Shown piece after piece: positions 41,424-52,253 of a stretch of DNA of 64,000 nt (its first letter is position 1; every line of letters begins with the position of its first letter). This DNA comes from Ureibacillus thermosphaericus. Its GTDB lineage: Bacteria > Bacillota > Bacilli > Bacillales_A > Planococcaceae. The translations under genes and the position numbers were made by a program. The stretch covers positions 1-64,000 of the forward strand of contig NZ_JAAXPW010000016.1 in the NCBI RefSeq assembly GCF_012396605.1. The letters are read 5' to 3'. Below the pieces are notes generated by a model. It was not told the DNA's origin and did no database searches. It saw only the letters and a program-made list of their open reading frames with translations.

Positions 41424-41740
41424 GCCTATGTAGATAACTCACTAGCTTGTGAGGATACATCTTTTGTTTGCGCAGATACAATCCCTAGTCCTGTAAATAT
41501 CAATCTACTTGTGCAGATAACATCCTTGCTCGTGCGAGTGGATTTTCCGCTTGCGCAGATAACACACTAGCTTGTGCAGTTGGATTCCACACTCGGGTAG
41601 ATAACACCCCTGTTTGTGCTGTTGAATCCTCCACTTGTGCAGATCCACTCTTGTTCGTTCACATTACACCAACTAGCTCAGATACAATTCCCTCTCGTTT
41701 GAATATATCCCTAGCATGCACAGATTACTCCACCGGCACA
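41424..41740. repeat. Degenerate tandem array of a 21-bp unit
   Basis: The gap between folC and valS can be divided into about 15 consecutive units of 21 bp (one of 20). Better preserved units read CTTGTGCAGATAACATCCTTG, then CTTGCGCAGATAACACACTAG and CTTGTGCAGTTGGATTCCAC. Units differ at many positions, but the CTTGTGCAGATAACA-type head recurs in register. No open frame of useful length crosses it on either strand, and there is no dyad symmetry, so it is neither coding nor CRISPR-like. Confidence 0.75.
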
Positions 41741-41742
41741 TG

Positions 41743-41788
41743 AAAAAAATTCGCCAAGCCGAAAAAATACTTCAGCTTGAGCGAATTT
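41743..41788 (-). terminator. Terminator behind valS
   Basis: AAATTCGCtcAAGCtGAAG paired with TCGGCTTGGCGAATTT, followed by a T-run on the minus strand. Confidence 0.85.
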
Positions 41789-41805
41789 CAAAATCAAAAA
41801 AATGA

Positions 41806-44451
41806 TTACATTTGCTTCAATTCATCCAAACGTTTTTTCACTGTATCATATTTTTCTTGATAGTCAGCAAGTTTTTCACGTTCTTTAGCAACTAGTGCTT
41901 CCGGAGCTTTTTTCACGAAGTTCTCGTTGGAAAGCTTGCCAGATACTAATTTTACTTCCTTCGCCCATTTATCTAACTCTTTTTCAAGACGTGCAATTTC
42001 TTCTTCTAAGTTAATGAGCCCTGCTAACGGCAAGAATAGCTCTGCGCCTGTCACAACTGCTGTCATCGATTTTTCAGGTGTTGCAACCTGTTCCCCAATC
42101 ACTAATTGTTCTGGATTACAGAACTTCTCAATATAAGCTTTATTGTCCTCTAGAATTTTTACTGTTTCCGCATCTTTCGCTTTAATAAATAAAGGAACTT
42201 TTTTGCTGATTGGAGTATTCACTTCTGCACGGATATTTCGAACTGAACGTATAATGTCCATAAGAAGTTTCATATGATTAGATTCTTCTTTGAAATTAAA
42301 TTCTGGTCTTACTTTTGGCCACTCAGCAACAGTGATGGATTCGCCTTCATGTGGAAGGTGTTGCCAAATTTCTTCTGTAATGAATGGCATCATTGGATGA
42401 AGTAGGCGCATTGTATTGTCAAGCACATACGCAAGTACGGAGCGAGTTGTAAGTTTTGCCGCTTCATCGTCTCCATATAGTGGAAGCTTCGCCATTTCAA
42501 TATACCATGAACAGAAGTCATCCCAAATGAAGTTGTACAATTCACGCCCAACTTCACCGAACTCATAACGTTCAGCTAAGTCTGTTACTTTTTCAATCGT
42601 TTCATTTAATCGTGTCAAAATCCATTTATCGCTAACACTCAATTCACCGGATAAATCAATTTCTTCGTATTTTAAACCGTTCATATTCATGAGTGCAAAG
42701 CGAGATGCATTCCAAATTTTATTTGCAAAATTCCAAATCGCTTCGACTTTTTCATTCGTATAACGTAAGTCTTGACCTGGTGTAGAGCCAGTTGCTAAGA
42801 AGTAGCGTAGAGAGTCTGCACCGTACTGGTCAATCACATCCATTGGGTCTACACCGTTTCCAAGGGACTTACTCATTTTACGTCCTTCCCCGTCACGAAC
42901 CAAACCGTGGATGAGCACATCTTTGAATGGTCGTTTGCCGGTAAATTCAATACCTTGGAAAATCATGCGGGATACCCAGAAGAAGATGATGTCATAACCT
43001 GTAACAAGCGTATTTGTTGGATAATAGCGTTGATATAATTCATGATTTGTATCCGGCCAACCCATTGTTGAGAACGGCCATAATGCACTAGAGAACCACG
43101 TATCTAATACGTCCGGATCTTGCGTCCAATTTTCCGCATCTTTAGGTGGTTCTTTTCCAACATAAATTTCACCCGTTTCATTATGATACCAAGCAGGAAT
43201 TTGATGGCCCCACCAAAGCTGACGAGAAATACACCAGTCTTTAATATTTTCCATCCAATGAATATACGTATTTTCAAAGCGTGGTGGAACAAAATTCACT
43301 TTATTTTCTTCATCTTGTTGAAGTTTCAATGCCGCTTCTGCAAGAGGCTTCATTTTTACGAACCATTGTTTAGATAAATAAGGCTCAACTATTGCCCCAG
43401 AACGCTCAGAGTGTCCAACGGAATGCGTATGTTCCTCAATTTTTATTAAGTAGCCTTGTTGTTTTAAGTCTTCCACAATTTGCTTGCGGCATTCAAATCG
43501 GTCTATACCTTGATATTTGCCAGCATTTTCGTTCATTGTACCGTCTTCATTCATTACTAAAATTCGTTCTAAATTGTGACGGTTTCCTACTTCAAAGTCA
43601 TTTGGATCATGGGCTGGTGTAATTTTCACAACACCTGTACCAAATTCCATATCCACATATTCATCTGCTACGATTGGAATTTCACGATTGACAAGCGGTA
43701 AGATTACTGTTTTGCCGATGTACTGTTTATAACGTTCATCTTCAGGATGAACAGCTACAGCAGTATCCCCAAGCATTGTTTCAGGTCGTGTAGTAGCAAC
43801 TTCCAAATAACCAGAGCCGTCCGCAAGCGGATATTTCATATGATAGAAGGCACCAGGGATTTCTTTATAGATTACTTCGATATCAGATAAAGCAGTTTTT
43901 GCTTCCGGGTCCCAGTTGATGATACGTTCGCCTCGATAAATGTATCCTTTTTCATAAAGACGTACGAACACTTCTTTTACAGCATCAGATAAACCTTCAT
44001 CCAATGTGAAACGCTCTTTTGTATAGTCCAATGACAATCCTAATTTTGCCCATTGTTCACGAATATGGCTAGCATATTCTTCCTTCCATTCCCACGTTTT
44101 TTCAAGAAATTTTTCACGACCCAAATCGTAGCGACTTTTTCCTTCTTCACGCAACTTCGCTTCTACTTTTGCTTGTGTTGCAATTCCAGCATGGTCCATA
44201 CCTGGAAGCCATAATGCATCATATCCTTGCATCCGTTTCATGCGAATAATAATATCTTGCAATGTTGTATCCCAAGCGTGACCAAGATGCAGTTTTCCTG
44301 TTACGTTTGGTGGTGGAATAACAATGGAATATGGTTTTTTGTCACTATTTGGATCTGCTTCGAAAAATTTCCCTTCTAGCCACCATTTATAACGACCTTG
44401 TTCAACTGAATTTGGATCGTACTTAGTTGGCATTGTCACGTTTTCTGACAT
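41806..44451 (-). CDS. valS: Valyl-tRNA synthetase
   Basis: Class I synthetase charging tRNA-Val, with editing of threonine. HIGH motif [13 protein letters not shown] at about residues 46-58, a CP1 editing domain with [16 protein letters not shown] (about 220-236), the KMSKS motif [11 protein letters not shown] (about 525-535), the anticodon-binding domain, and the ValRS-specific C-terminal coiled coil ([26 protein letters not shown]). The ATG at 44451 ([13 protein letters not shown]) has AAAGGAGG at good spacing; the frame open to 44556 runs into the T-box terminator and is rejected. Length 881 aa is standard. Confidence 0.97.
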   Translation of the reverse strand: MSENVTMPTKYDPNSVEQGRYKWWLEGKFFEADPNSDKKPYSIVIPPPNVTGKLHLGHAWDTTLQDIIIRMKRMQGYDALWLPGMDHAGIATQAKVEAKLREEGKSRYDLGREKFLEKTWEWKEEYASHIREQWAKLGLSLDYTKERFTLDEGLSDAVKEVFVRLYEKGYIYRGERIINWDPEAKTALSDIEVIYKEIPGAFYHMKYPLADGSGYLEVATTRPETMLGDTAVAVHPEDERYKQYIGKTVILPLVNREIPIVADEYVDMEFGTGVVKITPAHDPNDFEVGNRHNLERILVMNEDGTMNENAGKYQGIDRFECRKQIVEDLKQQGYLIKIEEHTHSVGHSERSGAIVEPYLSKQWFVKMKPLAEAALKLQQDEENKVNFVPPRFENTYIHWMENIKDWCISRQLWWGHQIPAWYHNETGEIYVGKEPPKDAENWTQDPDVLDTWFSSALWPFSTMGWPDTNHELYQRYYPTNTLVTGYDIIFFWVSRMIFQGIEFTGKRPFKDVLIHGLVRDGEGRKMSKSLGNGVDPMDVIDQYGADSLRYFLATGSTPGQDLRYTNEKVEAIWNFANKIWNASRFALMNMNGLKYEEIDLSGELSVSDKWILTRLNETIEKVTDLAERYEFGEVGRELYNFIWDDFCSWYIEMAKLPLYGDDEAAKLTTRSVLAYVLDNTMRLLHPMMPFITEEIWQHLPHEGESITVAEWPKVRPEFNFKEESNHMKLLMDIIRSVRNIRAEVNTPISKKVPLFIKAKDAETVKILEDNKAYIEKFCNPEQLVIGEQVATPEKSMTAVVTGAELFLPLAGLINLEEEIARLEKELDKWAKEVKLVSGKLSNENFVKKAPEALVAKEREKLADYQEKYDTVKKRLDELKQM

Positions 44452-44493
44452 GAATGTTCCTCCTTTAGTTGATTGATTTTTGGCAAAATAAAA

Positions 44494-44750
44494 AAACTCC
44501 TTATCCCAAAAAGGACGAAGGAGTTTCGCGGTACCACCTTTTTTCCATTTAGACAATAAATGTCTAAATAGCGCTCATTTCGATAACGGTGTTCAACCGA
44601 CTTTTACTACTTCAATTTCATAAAAGTTGCTCCATGGCTACCTTCAAATGCGTGCATGCGGAAACTTTTCAGCTACCGTTTCCTCTCTTTAGCATGCAAC
44701 ATCATTTTACTCTTCCAATTCATCGCATCAATGTGTATTCAACTGCTTAA
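44494..44750 (-). promoter_or_regulatory. T-box leader of valS
   Basis: On the minus strand the T-box core AGGTGGTACCGCG lies at about 44527-44539 and is followed by a terminator hairpin (AAACTCCTT/AAGGAGTTT, 44494-44525) with a T-run. Stem I carries the GAAGAGTAAAATG element and the AAAGAGAGGAAACGGTAG distal loop. On its 3' side GAAGGTAGC gives a candidate specifier GTA (Val) at 44639-44641. Uncharged tRNA-Val would promote readthrough. Confidence 0.9.
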
Positions 44751-44753
44751 ATC

Positions 44754-44782
44754 ATTGTATAAAATTTAGCAGCAGTTTTCAA
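44754..44782 (-). promoter_or_regulatory. Promoter of the valS T-box transcript
   Basis: TTGAAA (44777-44782) and TACAAT (44754-44759) separated by 17 bp on the minus strand, directly upstream of T-box Stem I and back-to-back with the small membrane-peptide gene at 44812. Confidence 0.75.
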
Positions 44783-44811
44783 GTTTGAAGGAAATGAAAG
44801 GAGTGATTTCC

Positions 44812-45021
44812 ATGTCATTATTCCACAAAAGACGAAAAAGTTATAATCCTTGGTTATTACCACCTTGGCTTCGAAAAATACGTTTTTTTGCAAAAAGCAT
44901 TTGTATCCCAATTACAGTTTTTCAAGCTATTCGCGTCGTTTTTATTCCTACGACAGGTGATGTATTACTGCTGTTTCTACTTGCCCTCATTTCATGGTTG
45001 TTATGGACGGATATTATCTAA
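44812..45021 (+). CDS. Small membrane protein, unknown, 69 aa
   Basis: Not recognised. The start at 44812 (MSLFHKRRKSYNPWLL) has AAAGGAG eight bases upstream. A strongly basic N terminus with a Pro/Trp-rich patch (NPWLLPPWLRKIRFFAK) is followed by two hydrophobic stretches (about residues 24-38 and 45-66), suggesting a small inner-membrane peptide with the N terminus inside. It diverges from the valS T-box promoter and its 3' end overlaps the convergent spoVID gene by eight bases. It occupies the place where B. subtilis has ysxE. No function is proposed. Confidence 0.6.
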   Translation: MSLFHKRRKSYNPWLLPPWLRKIRFFAKSICIPITVFQAIRVVFIPTTGDVLLLFLLALISWLLWTDII

Positions 45022-45865
45022 ATTTCAATACGCTATAATTTTCAGAAAGCTCATTATAGAAGTCATCTGAATCAGAAGGAAGCTTAAACTTTTCATCAAT
45101 GAATAGTTTACTAGATGATTCATTAACTAATTTTACTTCTTCCGTTTCTTTTCGAATTTTTTTTGCTTCTTCCACAAAGTTATATTCTTCAGGTGGTTCT
45201 ACGGAAATGGACGGATTTTCATGTAGAGTAAATTCATCAGAATCCTGTAATCGTTGATTTTCATTCATTTTCGACGAATGGTCAGTAGTTTCAATCGTTC
45301 TTTGAGTTGTTTGTTGCAATGGTTCATTTACTAGTGGATGTTCTAATGTAGATGGCGGCTGGTCAGTTTTGGCTCTTTCTAATACTTCTCCTGTATTAGC
45401 CGCCACAACGGCTACTCGTTCAGCTACCTTCTCTTCAGATTCTACTTGGAATAATGCACCTACTACCGGTTCATCAAATGTGCATTTTACTTCCCATTTA
45501 AACGTACAGCTTGAGCCATCATATACAAAAAAGGATATATCATCAACAAGCAATTCTGGTCGACAATCTTTTGCAACTTTCTCACGAGGTAAATCAACTT
45601 CTAAAGGCAATGCATATTCAAAGTAACCTTCATCACCTTTTAAATCTAAATGTTCAATTAACGTACCTTCGCTATAATCTGGCTTTATTTTTGGATTAAA
45701 CTTCACTGTTGCTTTAATATGATAAATGCCTGTTAAACGAAGAGATTCTTCTAATTCTGTTTGTTGCCAACGCGGGATGACTTGGACCGAAACAACTTCT
45801 TCTACAATCCCATAAGCTTCTGGAAAAATAAATTGCGTCATCATTTCCCAATTGATTTTTGCCAT
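45014..45865 (-). CDS. spoVID: Stage VI sporulation protein D, short form without LysM
   Basis: Coat morphogenetic protein that anchors encasing coat layers to the spore surface. The N-terminal domain (about residues 1-140, FIFPEAYGIVEEVVSVQVIPRWQQTELEESLRLTGIYHI and FEYALPLEVDLPREKV) matches the SpoVID N domain, and the gene stands directly next to hemL as expected. A Glu/Ser/Thr-rich disordered region follows. At 283 aa it is about half the B. subtilis length and no C-terminal LysM is visible. The region ends with FYNELSENYSVLKFR. Confidence 0.82.
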   Translation of the reverse strand: MAKINWEMMTQFIFPEAYGIVEEVVSVQVIPRWQQTELEESLRLTGIYHIKATVKFNPKIKPDYSEGTLIEHLDLKGDEGYFEYALPLEVDLPREKVAKDCRPELLVDDISFFVYDGSSCTFKWEVKCTFDEPVVGALFQVESEEKVAERVAVVAANTGEVLERAKTDQPPSTLEHPLVNEPLQQTTQRTIETTDHSSKMNENQRLQDSDEFTLHENPSISVEPPEEYNFVEEAKKIRKETEEVKLVNESSSKLFIDEKFKLPSDSDDFYNELSENYSVLKFR

Positions 45866-45953
45866 ATGTTTCCCTCCCGTAATACTCTATGCCCGAGAAT
45901 CGGAAGTATGATTAAAGAATTAAAAATCCCTCATTACTTTTTAAAAATAAAAA

Positions 45954-45989
45954 AGAGTGTCTCTTCCTTATCAACGGAAAAGACACTCT
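45954..45989 (-). terminator. Terminator of the hem operon
   Basis: AGAGTGTCTtTTCC paired with GGAAGAGACACTCT and followed by six Ts on the minus strand, immediately behind the hemL stop. Confidence 0.92.
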
Positions 45990-45994
45990 AATTA

Positions 45995-47284
45995 TTATCG
46001 AGCTAATTTTGCAAATACTTTGTGGAATGCATCTACCGTTTTTGCGATATGTTCTTCCGTATGTGCAGTTGAAATAAACAATCCTTCAAATTGGGAAGGT
46101 GGTAAGTATATTCCTTCTTCGAGCATGAGTCGATAGAATTCAGCAAATAATGTTAAATCGGAAGTTTGGGCAGATTTAAAATCAACTACATCTTCATTTG
46201 TTAAGAATAATCCAATCATACTTCCCGCGCGATTTATTGTATGCGGAATGTTATATTTTGTTGCGGCTTCACGAATTCCAGCTTCCAATTGGTCACCTAA
46301 TTTTTTAAAGTAGTCATAAGATTCAGGTGTTAAACGGGATAATGTTTCAATTCCAGCAGTCATTGCGAGAGGGTTACCTGATAATGTTCCTGCTTGATAC
46401 ACTGGTCCACTTGGCGCAACCTTTTCCATGATTTCCCGCTTACCAGCATAGGCACCTACAGGAAGTCCGCCTCCCACAACTTTTCCAAGGCATGTTAAAT
46501 CTGGATCAATGCCATAGTAACCTTGAGCGCAGTGATAATCGACGCGGAATCCTGTCATGACTTCATCAAAAATAAGCAATGCGCCATATTGTTTCGTAAT
46601 TTCACGTAAACCTTCTAAAAATCCTGGTTTCGGTGGAACAACCCCCATGTTCCCTGCAACAGGTTCTACAATAACCGCGGCAATGTTGTCACCTAATTTT
46701 TCAAATGTTGCTTTTACTGCTTCTAAATCATTATAAGGAACCGTTGTTGTATTTTTTGCAACGTCTGCAGGTACGCCAGGGCTGTCAGGTAAACCAAGTG
46801 TTGCAACACCTGATCCCGCTTTAATTAATAATGAATCTCCATGGCCATGGTAAGAACCTTCAAATTTCATTATAATGTTGCGGCCTGTGTATCCTCGAGC
46901 TAGTCGAAGAGCAGCCATCGTCGCTTCTGTCCCAGATGAAACAAAACGAACCATTTCAACTGAAGGTACTCTTTCAATAACGATTTTGGCTAATTTGTTT
47001 TCTAATACTGTCGGTGCACCAAAAGAAGTTCCTTTTGCTGCTTGTTCTTGAATTGCTTTCACAACTTCTGGATGAGAGTGCCCTAAAATTAACGGCCCCC
47101 AGCTAAGCACATAATCGATATATTCGTTGCCGTCAATGTCACGAATAATAGCACCTTCCCCAGATTCAATAAATATCGGTTCTGCATTAACAGATTTGAA
47201 TGCACGAACAGGGCTGTTCACCCCTCCAGGCATTAAATTTACTGCTTCTTTAAATGCTTTCACTGAATTTTCATAGGTACGCAT
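45995..47284 (-). CDS. hemL: Glutamate-1-semialdehyde 2,1-aminomutase
   Basis: PLP enzyme making 5-aminolevulinate from glutamate semialdehyde in the C5 haem pathway. The PLP lysine lies in [18 protein letters not shown] (about residues 263-280), with FDEVMTGFR near 228-236 and [12 protein letters not shown] near 55. Length 429 aa is standard. GGAGGAGAAG precedes the ATG. It is the last gene of hemAXCDBL. Confidence 0.97.
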   Translation of the reverse strand: MRTYENSVKAFKEAVNLMPGGVNSPVRAFKSVNAEPIFIESGEGAIIRDIDGNEYIDYVLSWGPLILGHSHPEVVKAIQEQAAKGTSFGAPTVLENKLAKIVIERVPSVEMVRFVSSGTEATMAALRLARGYTGRNIIMKFEGSYHGHGDSLLIKAGSGVATLGLPDSPGVPADVAKNTTTVPYNDLEAVKATFEKLGDNIAAVIVEPVAGNMGVVPPKPGFLEGLREITKQYGALLIFDEVMTGFRVDYHCAQGYYGIDPDLTCLGKVVGGGLPVGAYAGKREIMEKVAPSGPVYQAGTLSGNPLAMTAGIETLSRLTPESYDYFKKLGDQLEAGIREAATKYNIPHTINRAGSMIGLFLTNEDVVDFKSAQTSDLTLFAEFYRLMLEEGIYLPPSQFEGLFISTAHTEEHIAKTVDAFHKVFAKLAR

Positions 47285-47285
47285 T

Positions 47286-48266
47286 TTACTTCTCCTCCAA
47301 CCAACGAGCTACATCTTTAGCATGATAAGTAATGATTAAGTCAGCACCCGCACGCTTCATTCCAAGTAAAGTTTCTAACACAACAGACTTTTCATCAATC
47401 CAGCCGTTTTGTGCTGCTGCTTTCACCATCGCATATTCTCCAGATACGTTGTATGCAACTACTGGAACTGGGAAATTGTTTTTCACATCTCGAATAATAT
47501 CCATGTAAGCTAGAGCTGGTTTAACGATTAAGAAATCAGCTCCTTCTTCAATGTCGGTTTCAGCTTCACGGAACGCTTCTAAACGATTGGCTGGATCCAT
47601 TTGATATGTTTTGCGGTCGCCAAATTTCGGTGCTCCTTCCGCTGCTTCACGGAATGGTCCGTAATAGCTTGAAGCATATTTTACAGCATAGGACATGATT
47701 GGAACATCTTGGAATCCCGCTTCATCTAAAGCATGGCGAATGGCCACTACAAATCCATCCATCATATTGGAAGGTGCAATGATATCAGCTCCTGCTTTCG
47801 CTTGAGAAACAGCTGTGCGAGCTAATATATCAAGGGATGGGTCATTTAAAATTTTGTCCCCTTCCACTAAACCACAGTGACCATGATCAGTAAATTCACA
47901 TAAACATGTATCTGCAATGACCATCAATTGAGGATATCTCTCTTTAATTTGTTGTGTCGCTTTTTGCACAATTCCATGGTCATGGAAAGCACCTGTTCCT
48001 TGTGCATCTTTATCAGCAGGAATTCCGAATAAAATCACTGATGGGATTCCAAGTGATACCACTTCATCAATCTCAGCATCTAAATTATCCAAAGAAAGTT
48101 GGTAGACACCTGGCATAGATTTTACTGGATTTTTAATGTTTTCGCCCTCAATCACGAAAATAGGGTAAATTAAATCTTCTTTGTATAAATGGTTTTCTCT
48201 TACCATAGAACGAATTGTAGCGTTTGCACGTAATCTACGATGTCTTCTGAATTCAAATTGTGACAT
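47286..48266 (-). CDS. hemB: Delta-aminolevulinic acid dehydratase (porphobilinogen synthase)
   Basis: Condenses two ALA molecules to porphobilinogen, 326 aa. Schiff-base lysines are in [18 protein letters not shown] and [14 protein letters not shown]. The metal site is [13 protein letters not shown], keeping cysteines of the zinc-type enzyme. AGGAGAGG lies seven bases before the ATG, which shares one base with the hemD stop (TAATG). Confidence 0.97.
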   Translation of the reverse strand: MSQFEFRRHRRLRANATIRSMVRENHLYKEDLIYPIFVIEGENIKNPVKSMPGVYQLSLDNLDAEIDEVVSLGIPSVILFGIPADKDAQGTGAFHDHGIVQKATQQIKERYPQLMVIADTCLCEFTDHGHCGLVEGDKILNDPSLDILARTAVSQAKAGADIIAPSNMMDGFVVAIRHALDEAGFQDVPIMSYAVKYASSYYGPFREAAEGAPKFGDRKTYQMDPANRLEAFREAETDIEEGADFLIVKPALAYMDIIRDVKNNFPVPVVAYNVSGEYAMVKAAAQNGWIDEKSVVLETLLGMKRAGADLIITYHAKDVARWLEEK

Positions 48267-49018
48267 TATGATTCCTCTCCTTTTATAATCGCTTCAATAA
48301 CTGATTGCATTGTATATTTCTTCGGAAAATATGTAACAACGGCACCATATTTTTCAACGGCACCTTTAGTTATGTGACCAATGCAAGCGATTTTCATTTG
48401 GTTCCATCCTACTTGTGAAACTGCAAATTTATTGAAACAATCTACCGCTGACGGACTGGCAAAAATAACAATTGGATCATTATTCGTTTGAATCGTCTTT
48501 ACTAGCGTTTCAATGGATTTCCTATTTTCAATCGTTTTATATACCGTCCATTCGTCAATATGAAATGGCAGCCCTTTCTTTATGGTGTCCTTTGCTAATT
48601 CCCCTCTAATAAATAAACATTTTGGTGACGTACCACTTACAAAAGGGAATTCTTTTACAAATGTATCAGCGCTGAAAATAGTAGGCATGAAATGAACCGT
48701 AAAGCCATATTGTTCTAACATTTTGGCCGTCTTTTCTCCTACAGCAGCAATTTTACTAGAAAAATGTGCCAAGTTAAAATGATGACGTTCTATTTTTTTA
48801 TAAAAAAACTCAACACCATTTTGACTCGTAAAAATAAGCCAGTCATAGTTTAGGCAAGAAAATAATCGCTCTTTGTCCTCAATACTAATTACTTCTTCAG
48901 TTTGTATGAGCGGACAAACTACCGCTTCTCCCCCAAGCTGATCGATTTCGTCTATAATAGACAACGTTTTTTTTGAACCAGTTAGGATTATAGTTTTTCC
49001 TTCCAAAGGTTTATGCAT
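48266..49018 (-). CDS. hemD: Uroporphyrinogen-III synthase
   Basis: Closes hydroxymethylbilane to uroporphyrinogen III. The family is poorly conserved, but the two-domain layout, the N-terminal segment [11 protein letters not shown] and the conserved patches [25 protein letters not shown] and [12 protein letters not shown] support the call, as does its place between hemC and hemB. It is 250 aa and overlaps hemC by eight bases, implying coupled translation. Confidence 0.93.
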   Translation of the reverse strand: MHKPLEGKTIILTGSKKTLSIIDEIDQLGGEAVVCPLIQTEEVISIEDKERLFSCLNYDWLIFTSQNGVEFFYKKIERHHFNLAHFSSKIAAVGEKTAKMLEQYGFTVHFMPTIFSADTFVKEFPFVSGTSPKCLFIRGELAKDTIKKGLPFHIDEWTVYKTIENRKSIETLVKTIQTNNDPIVIFASPSAVDCFNKFAVSQVGWNQMKIACIGHITKGAVEKYGAVVTYFPKKYTMQSVIEAIIKGEES

Positions 49019-49940
49019 TGTTCTCCGCCTTCACCTTAGCGATTAAATCATAAGCACCTTGATCAGTTAAAAGTTGAGCAAGTTTATTTCCAATTTCTAC
49101 TGGGTCATTTCCTTGAATTGTTTCTTTGTAACAAATCGCTCCATCAGGTGATGCCACAAGTCCCGTCATTGTGATGACATCTCCATCAACCGTTGCATAT
49201 CCAGCAATCGGTACTTGACAACCTCCATCCATCGCAGCTAAAAACGTCCGCTCAGCAGTTACCGCTTTCTTAGTGTTATTATCTGTTAATTTCGCTAGTT
49301 CTGTTAAAAGTTCTTCATCATCTTCACGACATTCAATTCCTAATGCTCCTTGAGCAACAGCCGGTAAGCAAATGTCAACATCCAAATATTCTGTTACAAC
49401 TTCGCTTGACCATCCCATACGTTTTAACCCTGCTGCAGCAAGAATAATCGCATCATAACCTTCCGTCTCAAGTTTTTTCAATCGGGTATCGATATTTCCT
49501 CGAATCCATTTGATTTCAAGGTCTGGTCTCACTTGTAATAGTTGAGCACTGCGTCGTAAAGAACTTGTCCCTACAACTGCCCCCTCTGGTAAATCATTGA
49601 ACTTAATATGATTTTTTGAAATAAGGGCATCACGAGGGTCTTCGCGGAATGGAATACAGCCGACTGTTAAACCATCCGGTAATACTGCTGGCATATCTTT
49701 CATCGAATGCACCGCAAAATCAATTTCTTTATCTAACAATGCTTTTTCAATCTCTTTTACGAATAATCCTTTTCCTCCTACCTTTGATAATTGAACGTCT
49801 AATATTTTATCACCTTTAGTGACAATTTCTTTGATTTCGAATTCAAAAGGAATACCAGCTTTTTTACATTCGTTAATAAACCAATTTGTTTGGGTTAATG
49901 CTAATTTACTTTTTCGAGAACCTACAATAATTTTTCTCAT
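49011..49940 (-). CDS. hemC: Hydroxymethylbilane synthase (porphobilinogen deaminase)
   Basis: Polymerises four porphobilinogens on a dipyrromethane cofactor attached to the cysteine in [12 protein letters not shown] (about residue 242). N-terminal [18 protein letters not shown] and central [32 protein letters not shown] are diagnostic. The 309-aa length is standard. AAGGTAGG precedes the ATG, and it follows hemX by 18 bp. Confidence 0.97.
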   Translation of the reverse strand: MRKIIVGSRKSKLALTQTNWFINECKKAGIPFEFEIKEIVTKGDKILDVQLSKVGGKGLFVKEIEKALLDKEIDFAVHSMKDMPAVLPDGLTVGCIPFREDPRDALISKNHIKFNDLPEGAVVGTSSLRRSAQLLQVRPDLEIKWIRGNIDTRLKKLETEGYDAIILAAAGLKRMGWSSEVVTEYLDVDICLPAVAQGALGIECREDDEELLTELAKLTDNNTKKAVTAERTFLAAMDGGCQVPIAGYATVDGDVITMTGLVASPDGAICYKETIQGNDPVEIGNKLAQLLTDQGAYDLIAKVKAENNA

Positions 49941-49958
49941 GATGAACCTACCTTTCTG

Positions 49959-50783
49959 CTAATACCATATATGAAATTGGGATAGCTTACTTCCCAAAAA
50001 GAAATTAATGAGTACAACGAAATAAGCATAAACTTGAGTCCAAGCAAATGACAGTCCCGTAATTATTCCTCGCTGCTTTAACATAATGATAGCTACATAT
50101 ATGACAAGCACTATGAAAGAACCGATGATTTTTGCATCAAAAAACGAAATTGCTCCCTCCACTTTCATAAATGCTGATTCTAGTCCTAATAGCAAACTAA
50201 TCACCATGATTGGAAGGCCAATAATGATTGAATAATTCATCCAAGTCGCCATTTGAGATAAGGAGGGTAAACGAGACCAAAGTTTTGTATATTTTTTCTT
50301 TTTTAATAGGTGGTATAAAATTAAGTATAGCACTGAAAAGACAAATGAAATGGAAAATGCTGCATACGATAAAATGGCAAAACCAATATGTATAAACAGC
50401 ATTTCAGATTCCATGGTTTTTAATACTGGATTCAAATTATTTGGTGCAAACAGTCGAATTGTCATAAAAATAAATCCGAGTATATTAATAAAAAACACCG
50501 GTAAATCTGTTCTTGCTATGCAATGCAAGAAGATTGACAGCGTTACAAGTAACCAAGCATAAAAATAAATCCCTTCAGAAAGCGATAATATAGGGAATCG
50601 TTTAGTCTCCAACACGCTTAATACGATAAAAGCCGTTTGCAATATCCAAACAATGGATACTAACCAAAATGCAGTTCTACGAATGATTTCTTTTTTATAA
50701 AAATAATCGACAAAATAAAACATTATACTTATCGCATATAGTATAACCATTATTTGGTAAAGGTTACTCATCACTTCAGTCAT
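49959..50783 (-). CDS. hemX: HemX-type membrane protein (CcsA/CcmC-like)
   Basis: Eight hydrophobic segments over 274 aa, of the cytochrome c assembly (CcsA-like) family. In B. subtilis HemX lowers the amount of glutamyl-tRNA reductase (HemA). The central SEGIYFYAWLLV and GFAILSYAAFSISFVFSVLYLILY segments are typical. GAAGGG precedes the ATG. It sits between hemA and hemC, but an imperfect hairpin in the hemA-hemX gap may attenuate transcription. Confidence 0.9.
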   Translation of the reverse strand: MTEVMSNLYQIMVILYAISIMFYFVDYFYKKEIIRRTAFWLVSIVWILQTAFIVLSVLETKRFPILSLSEGIYFYAWLLVTLSIFLHCIARTDLPVFFINILGFIFMTIRLFAPNNLNPVLKTMESEMLFIHIGFAILSYAAFSISFVFSVLYLILYHLLKKKKYTKLWSRLPSLSQMATWMNYSIIIGLPIMVISLLLGLESAFMKVEGAISFFDAKIIGSFIVLVIYVAIIMLKQRGIITGLSFAWTQVYAYFVVLINFFLGSKLSQFHIWY

Positions 50784-50831
50784 ACGAAACCCTTCTCCAT
50801 CTTATACGTCATTATGATTAAAATTTAAAAC

Positions 50832-50878
50832 AAAAGCGCTTCCGTATCATTAGTTTACCACATCGATACGAAAACGCC
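50832..50878 (-). terminator. Terminator-like hairpin between hemA and hemX
   Basis: GGCGTTTTCGTATC paired with GATACGGAAGCGCTTTTG around a 16-base loop on the minus strand, followed by TTTT. Located inside the hem operon, it would reduce rather than abolish downstream transcription, or mark a second transcription unit. Confidence 0.6.
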
Positions 50879-50891
50879 TCAAAATTCTTAC

Positions 50892-52253
50892 TTAAAATGA
50901 TAATTTTGGTTGATTTTCAATTCCGTCTTGAATTCGTTCTTCTTCAGTTTCTAACTTCAATTGTTGACTCTGAATTTCTTCTTGAACTAATTCTTCAATT
51001 CCAAAAATTTGTTGATACAATTGAAGTTTTTGATTGGCTTTTGGAGAGTTAGCAATTTCCTTCGCTTGAAGAATTGGTTCTTTTAACAATTGATTGATGA
51101 TGGATTTCGTATGTTTATTTAAAATTTTACGTTCCCGTTCAGTTAGATTTGGCATTTTATTTTCAATACTTTTCATCGTTTCTTGTTGAATCATATTTGC
51201 TTTTTTGCGCAATGCCGCAATAACCGGTACTACTCCAAGCGTTGCAAACCAATCTTTAAATTCAACAATTTCTTGTTCAATCATTTTTTCAATTTGTTGA
51301 GCGGCCTGTTTTCGTTCTGCTAAATTCGCTTCTACAATTCCCTGTAAGTCATCAATATCATATAAGAATATGTTAGGTAATTCGCCTACTTTAGGATCGA
51401 TATCTCGTGGAACTGCGATATCAACTAAAAACAAAGGTTTTCCTTTGCGTAAACGCTCTACAAACTGCATTAGTTCATAATCAATTACATACGTTGTTGA
51501 ACCTGTTGATGTAATTAAAATATCTGTATCAAGCAAAGTACATTGCAATTCCTTAATCGATTTAGCATGTCCTTCAAATTTTTCAGCTAAAGACACCGCT
51601 TTTTCAAAAGTACGATTTAATACCGTTACTTTTCCAACGCCGCTTCCATACAGATTTTCCATAGCAAGCTCGCCCATTTTACCAGCGCCTAAAATCGATA
51701 CATGTTTATTTTTTAGGGAACCAAATATTTTCTTTGCCAGTTCAACCGCAGCATAAGATACTGAAACGGCATTTTCGTTAATCGTCGTTTCTTTATGAGC
51801 TTTTTTCGCAAAAGTAATTGCTTGTTTAAACAAGCGGTTAAAAATCGTACCCGTCGAACCAATTTCTTGTGCCTCTAAAAAGCTTTTCTTGACTTGTCCA
51901 AGAATTTGAGTTTCTCCCAATACCATCGAATCGATTCCTGCAGTTACTCGGAATAAGTGTACTAACGATTGATCATTTTCACGAATAAATAAATAGCTCT
52001 CAAATTCCTCAATCGGAATGTTAAACCAGTTGGATAAAAAACGTTTTATATAATAACGTCCTGTATGCAGCTGATCAACTACCGCATAGATTTCCGTTCT
52101 ATTGCAAGTCGACACGATCACGTCTTCTAATATGCTTTTTTCTTTTTTTAACGCAGCCATCGCTTGTGGTAATTCACTTTCAATGAACGACAACTTTTCA
52201 CGAATTTCGACTGGCGCAGTTCTATAATTCAAGCCTACAACTAGTGTGTGCAT
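50892..52253 (-). CDS. hemA: Glutamyl-tRNA reductase
   Basis: First committed enzyme of the C5 haem pathway; reduces Glu-tRNA-Glu to glutamate semialdehyde. The catalytic cysteine lies in [12 protein letters not shown] (about residues 47-58), the NADPH-binding motif in [16 protein letters not shown] (about 185-200), followed by a C-terminal helical dimerisation domain. I take the ATG at 52253 ([15 protein letters not shown]), eight bases behind AGAGGTG. The last 40 residues are Gln/Glu-rich and variable. Confidence 0.97.
   Translation of the reverse strand: MHTLVVGLNYRTAPVEIREKLSFIESELPQAMAALKKEKSILEDVIVSTCNRTEIYAVVDQLHTGRYYIKRFLSNWFNIPIEEFESYLFIRENDQSLVHLFRVTAGIDSMVLGETQILGQVKKSFLEAQEIGSTGTIFNRLFKQAITFAKKAHKETTINENAVSVSYAAVELAKKIFGSLKNKHVSILGAGKMGELAMENLYGSGVGKVTVLNRTFEKAVSLAEKFEGHAKSIKELQCTLLDTDILITSTGSTTYVIDYELMQFVERLRKGKPLFLVDIAVPRDIDPKVGELPNIFLYDIDDLQGIVEANLAERKQAAQQIEKMIEQEIVEFKDWFATLGVVPVIAALRKKANMIQQETMKSIENKMPNLTERERKILNKHTKSIINQLLKEPILQAKEIANSPKANQKLQLYQQIFGIEELVQEEIQSQQLKLETEEERIQDGIENQPKLSF

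Noticed and set aside
41424-41740. Possible CRISPR array in the folC-valS gap
   Set aside because: Units are contiguous 21-mers without unique spacers, highly degenerate and lacking dyad symmetry, and no cas genes are present.
44452-44556. N-terminal extension of ValS
   Set aside because: It reads through the T-box terminator hairpin, while AAAGGAGG precedes the ATG at 44451.
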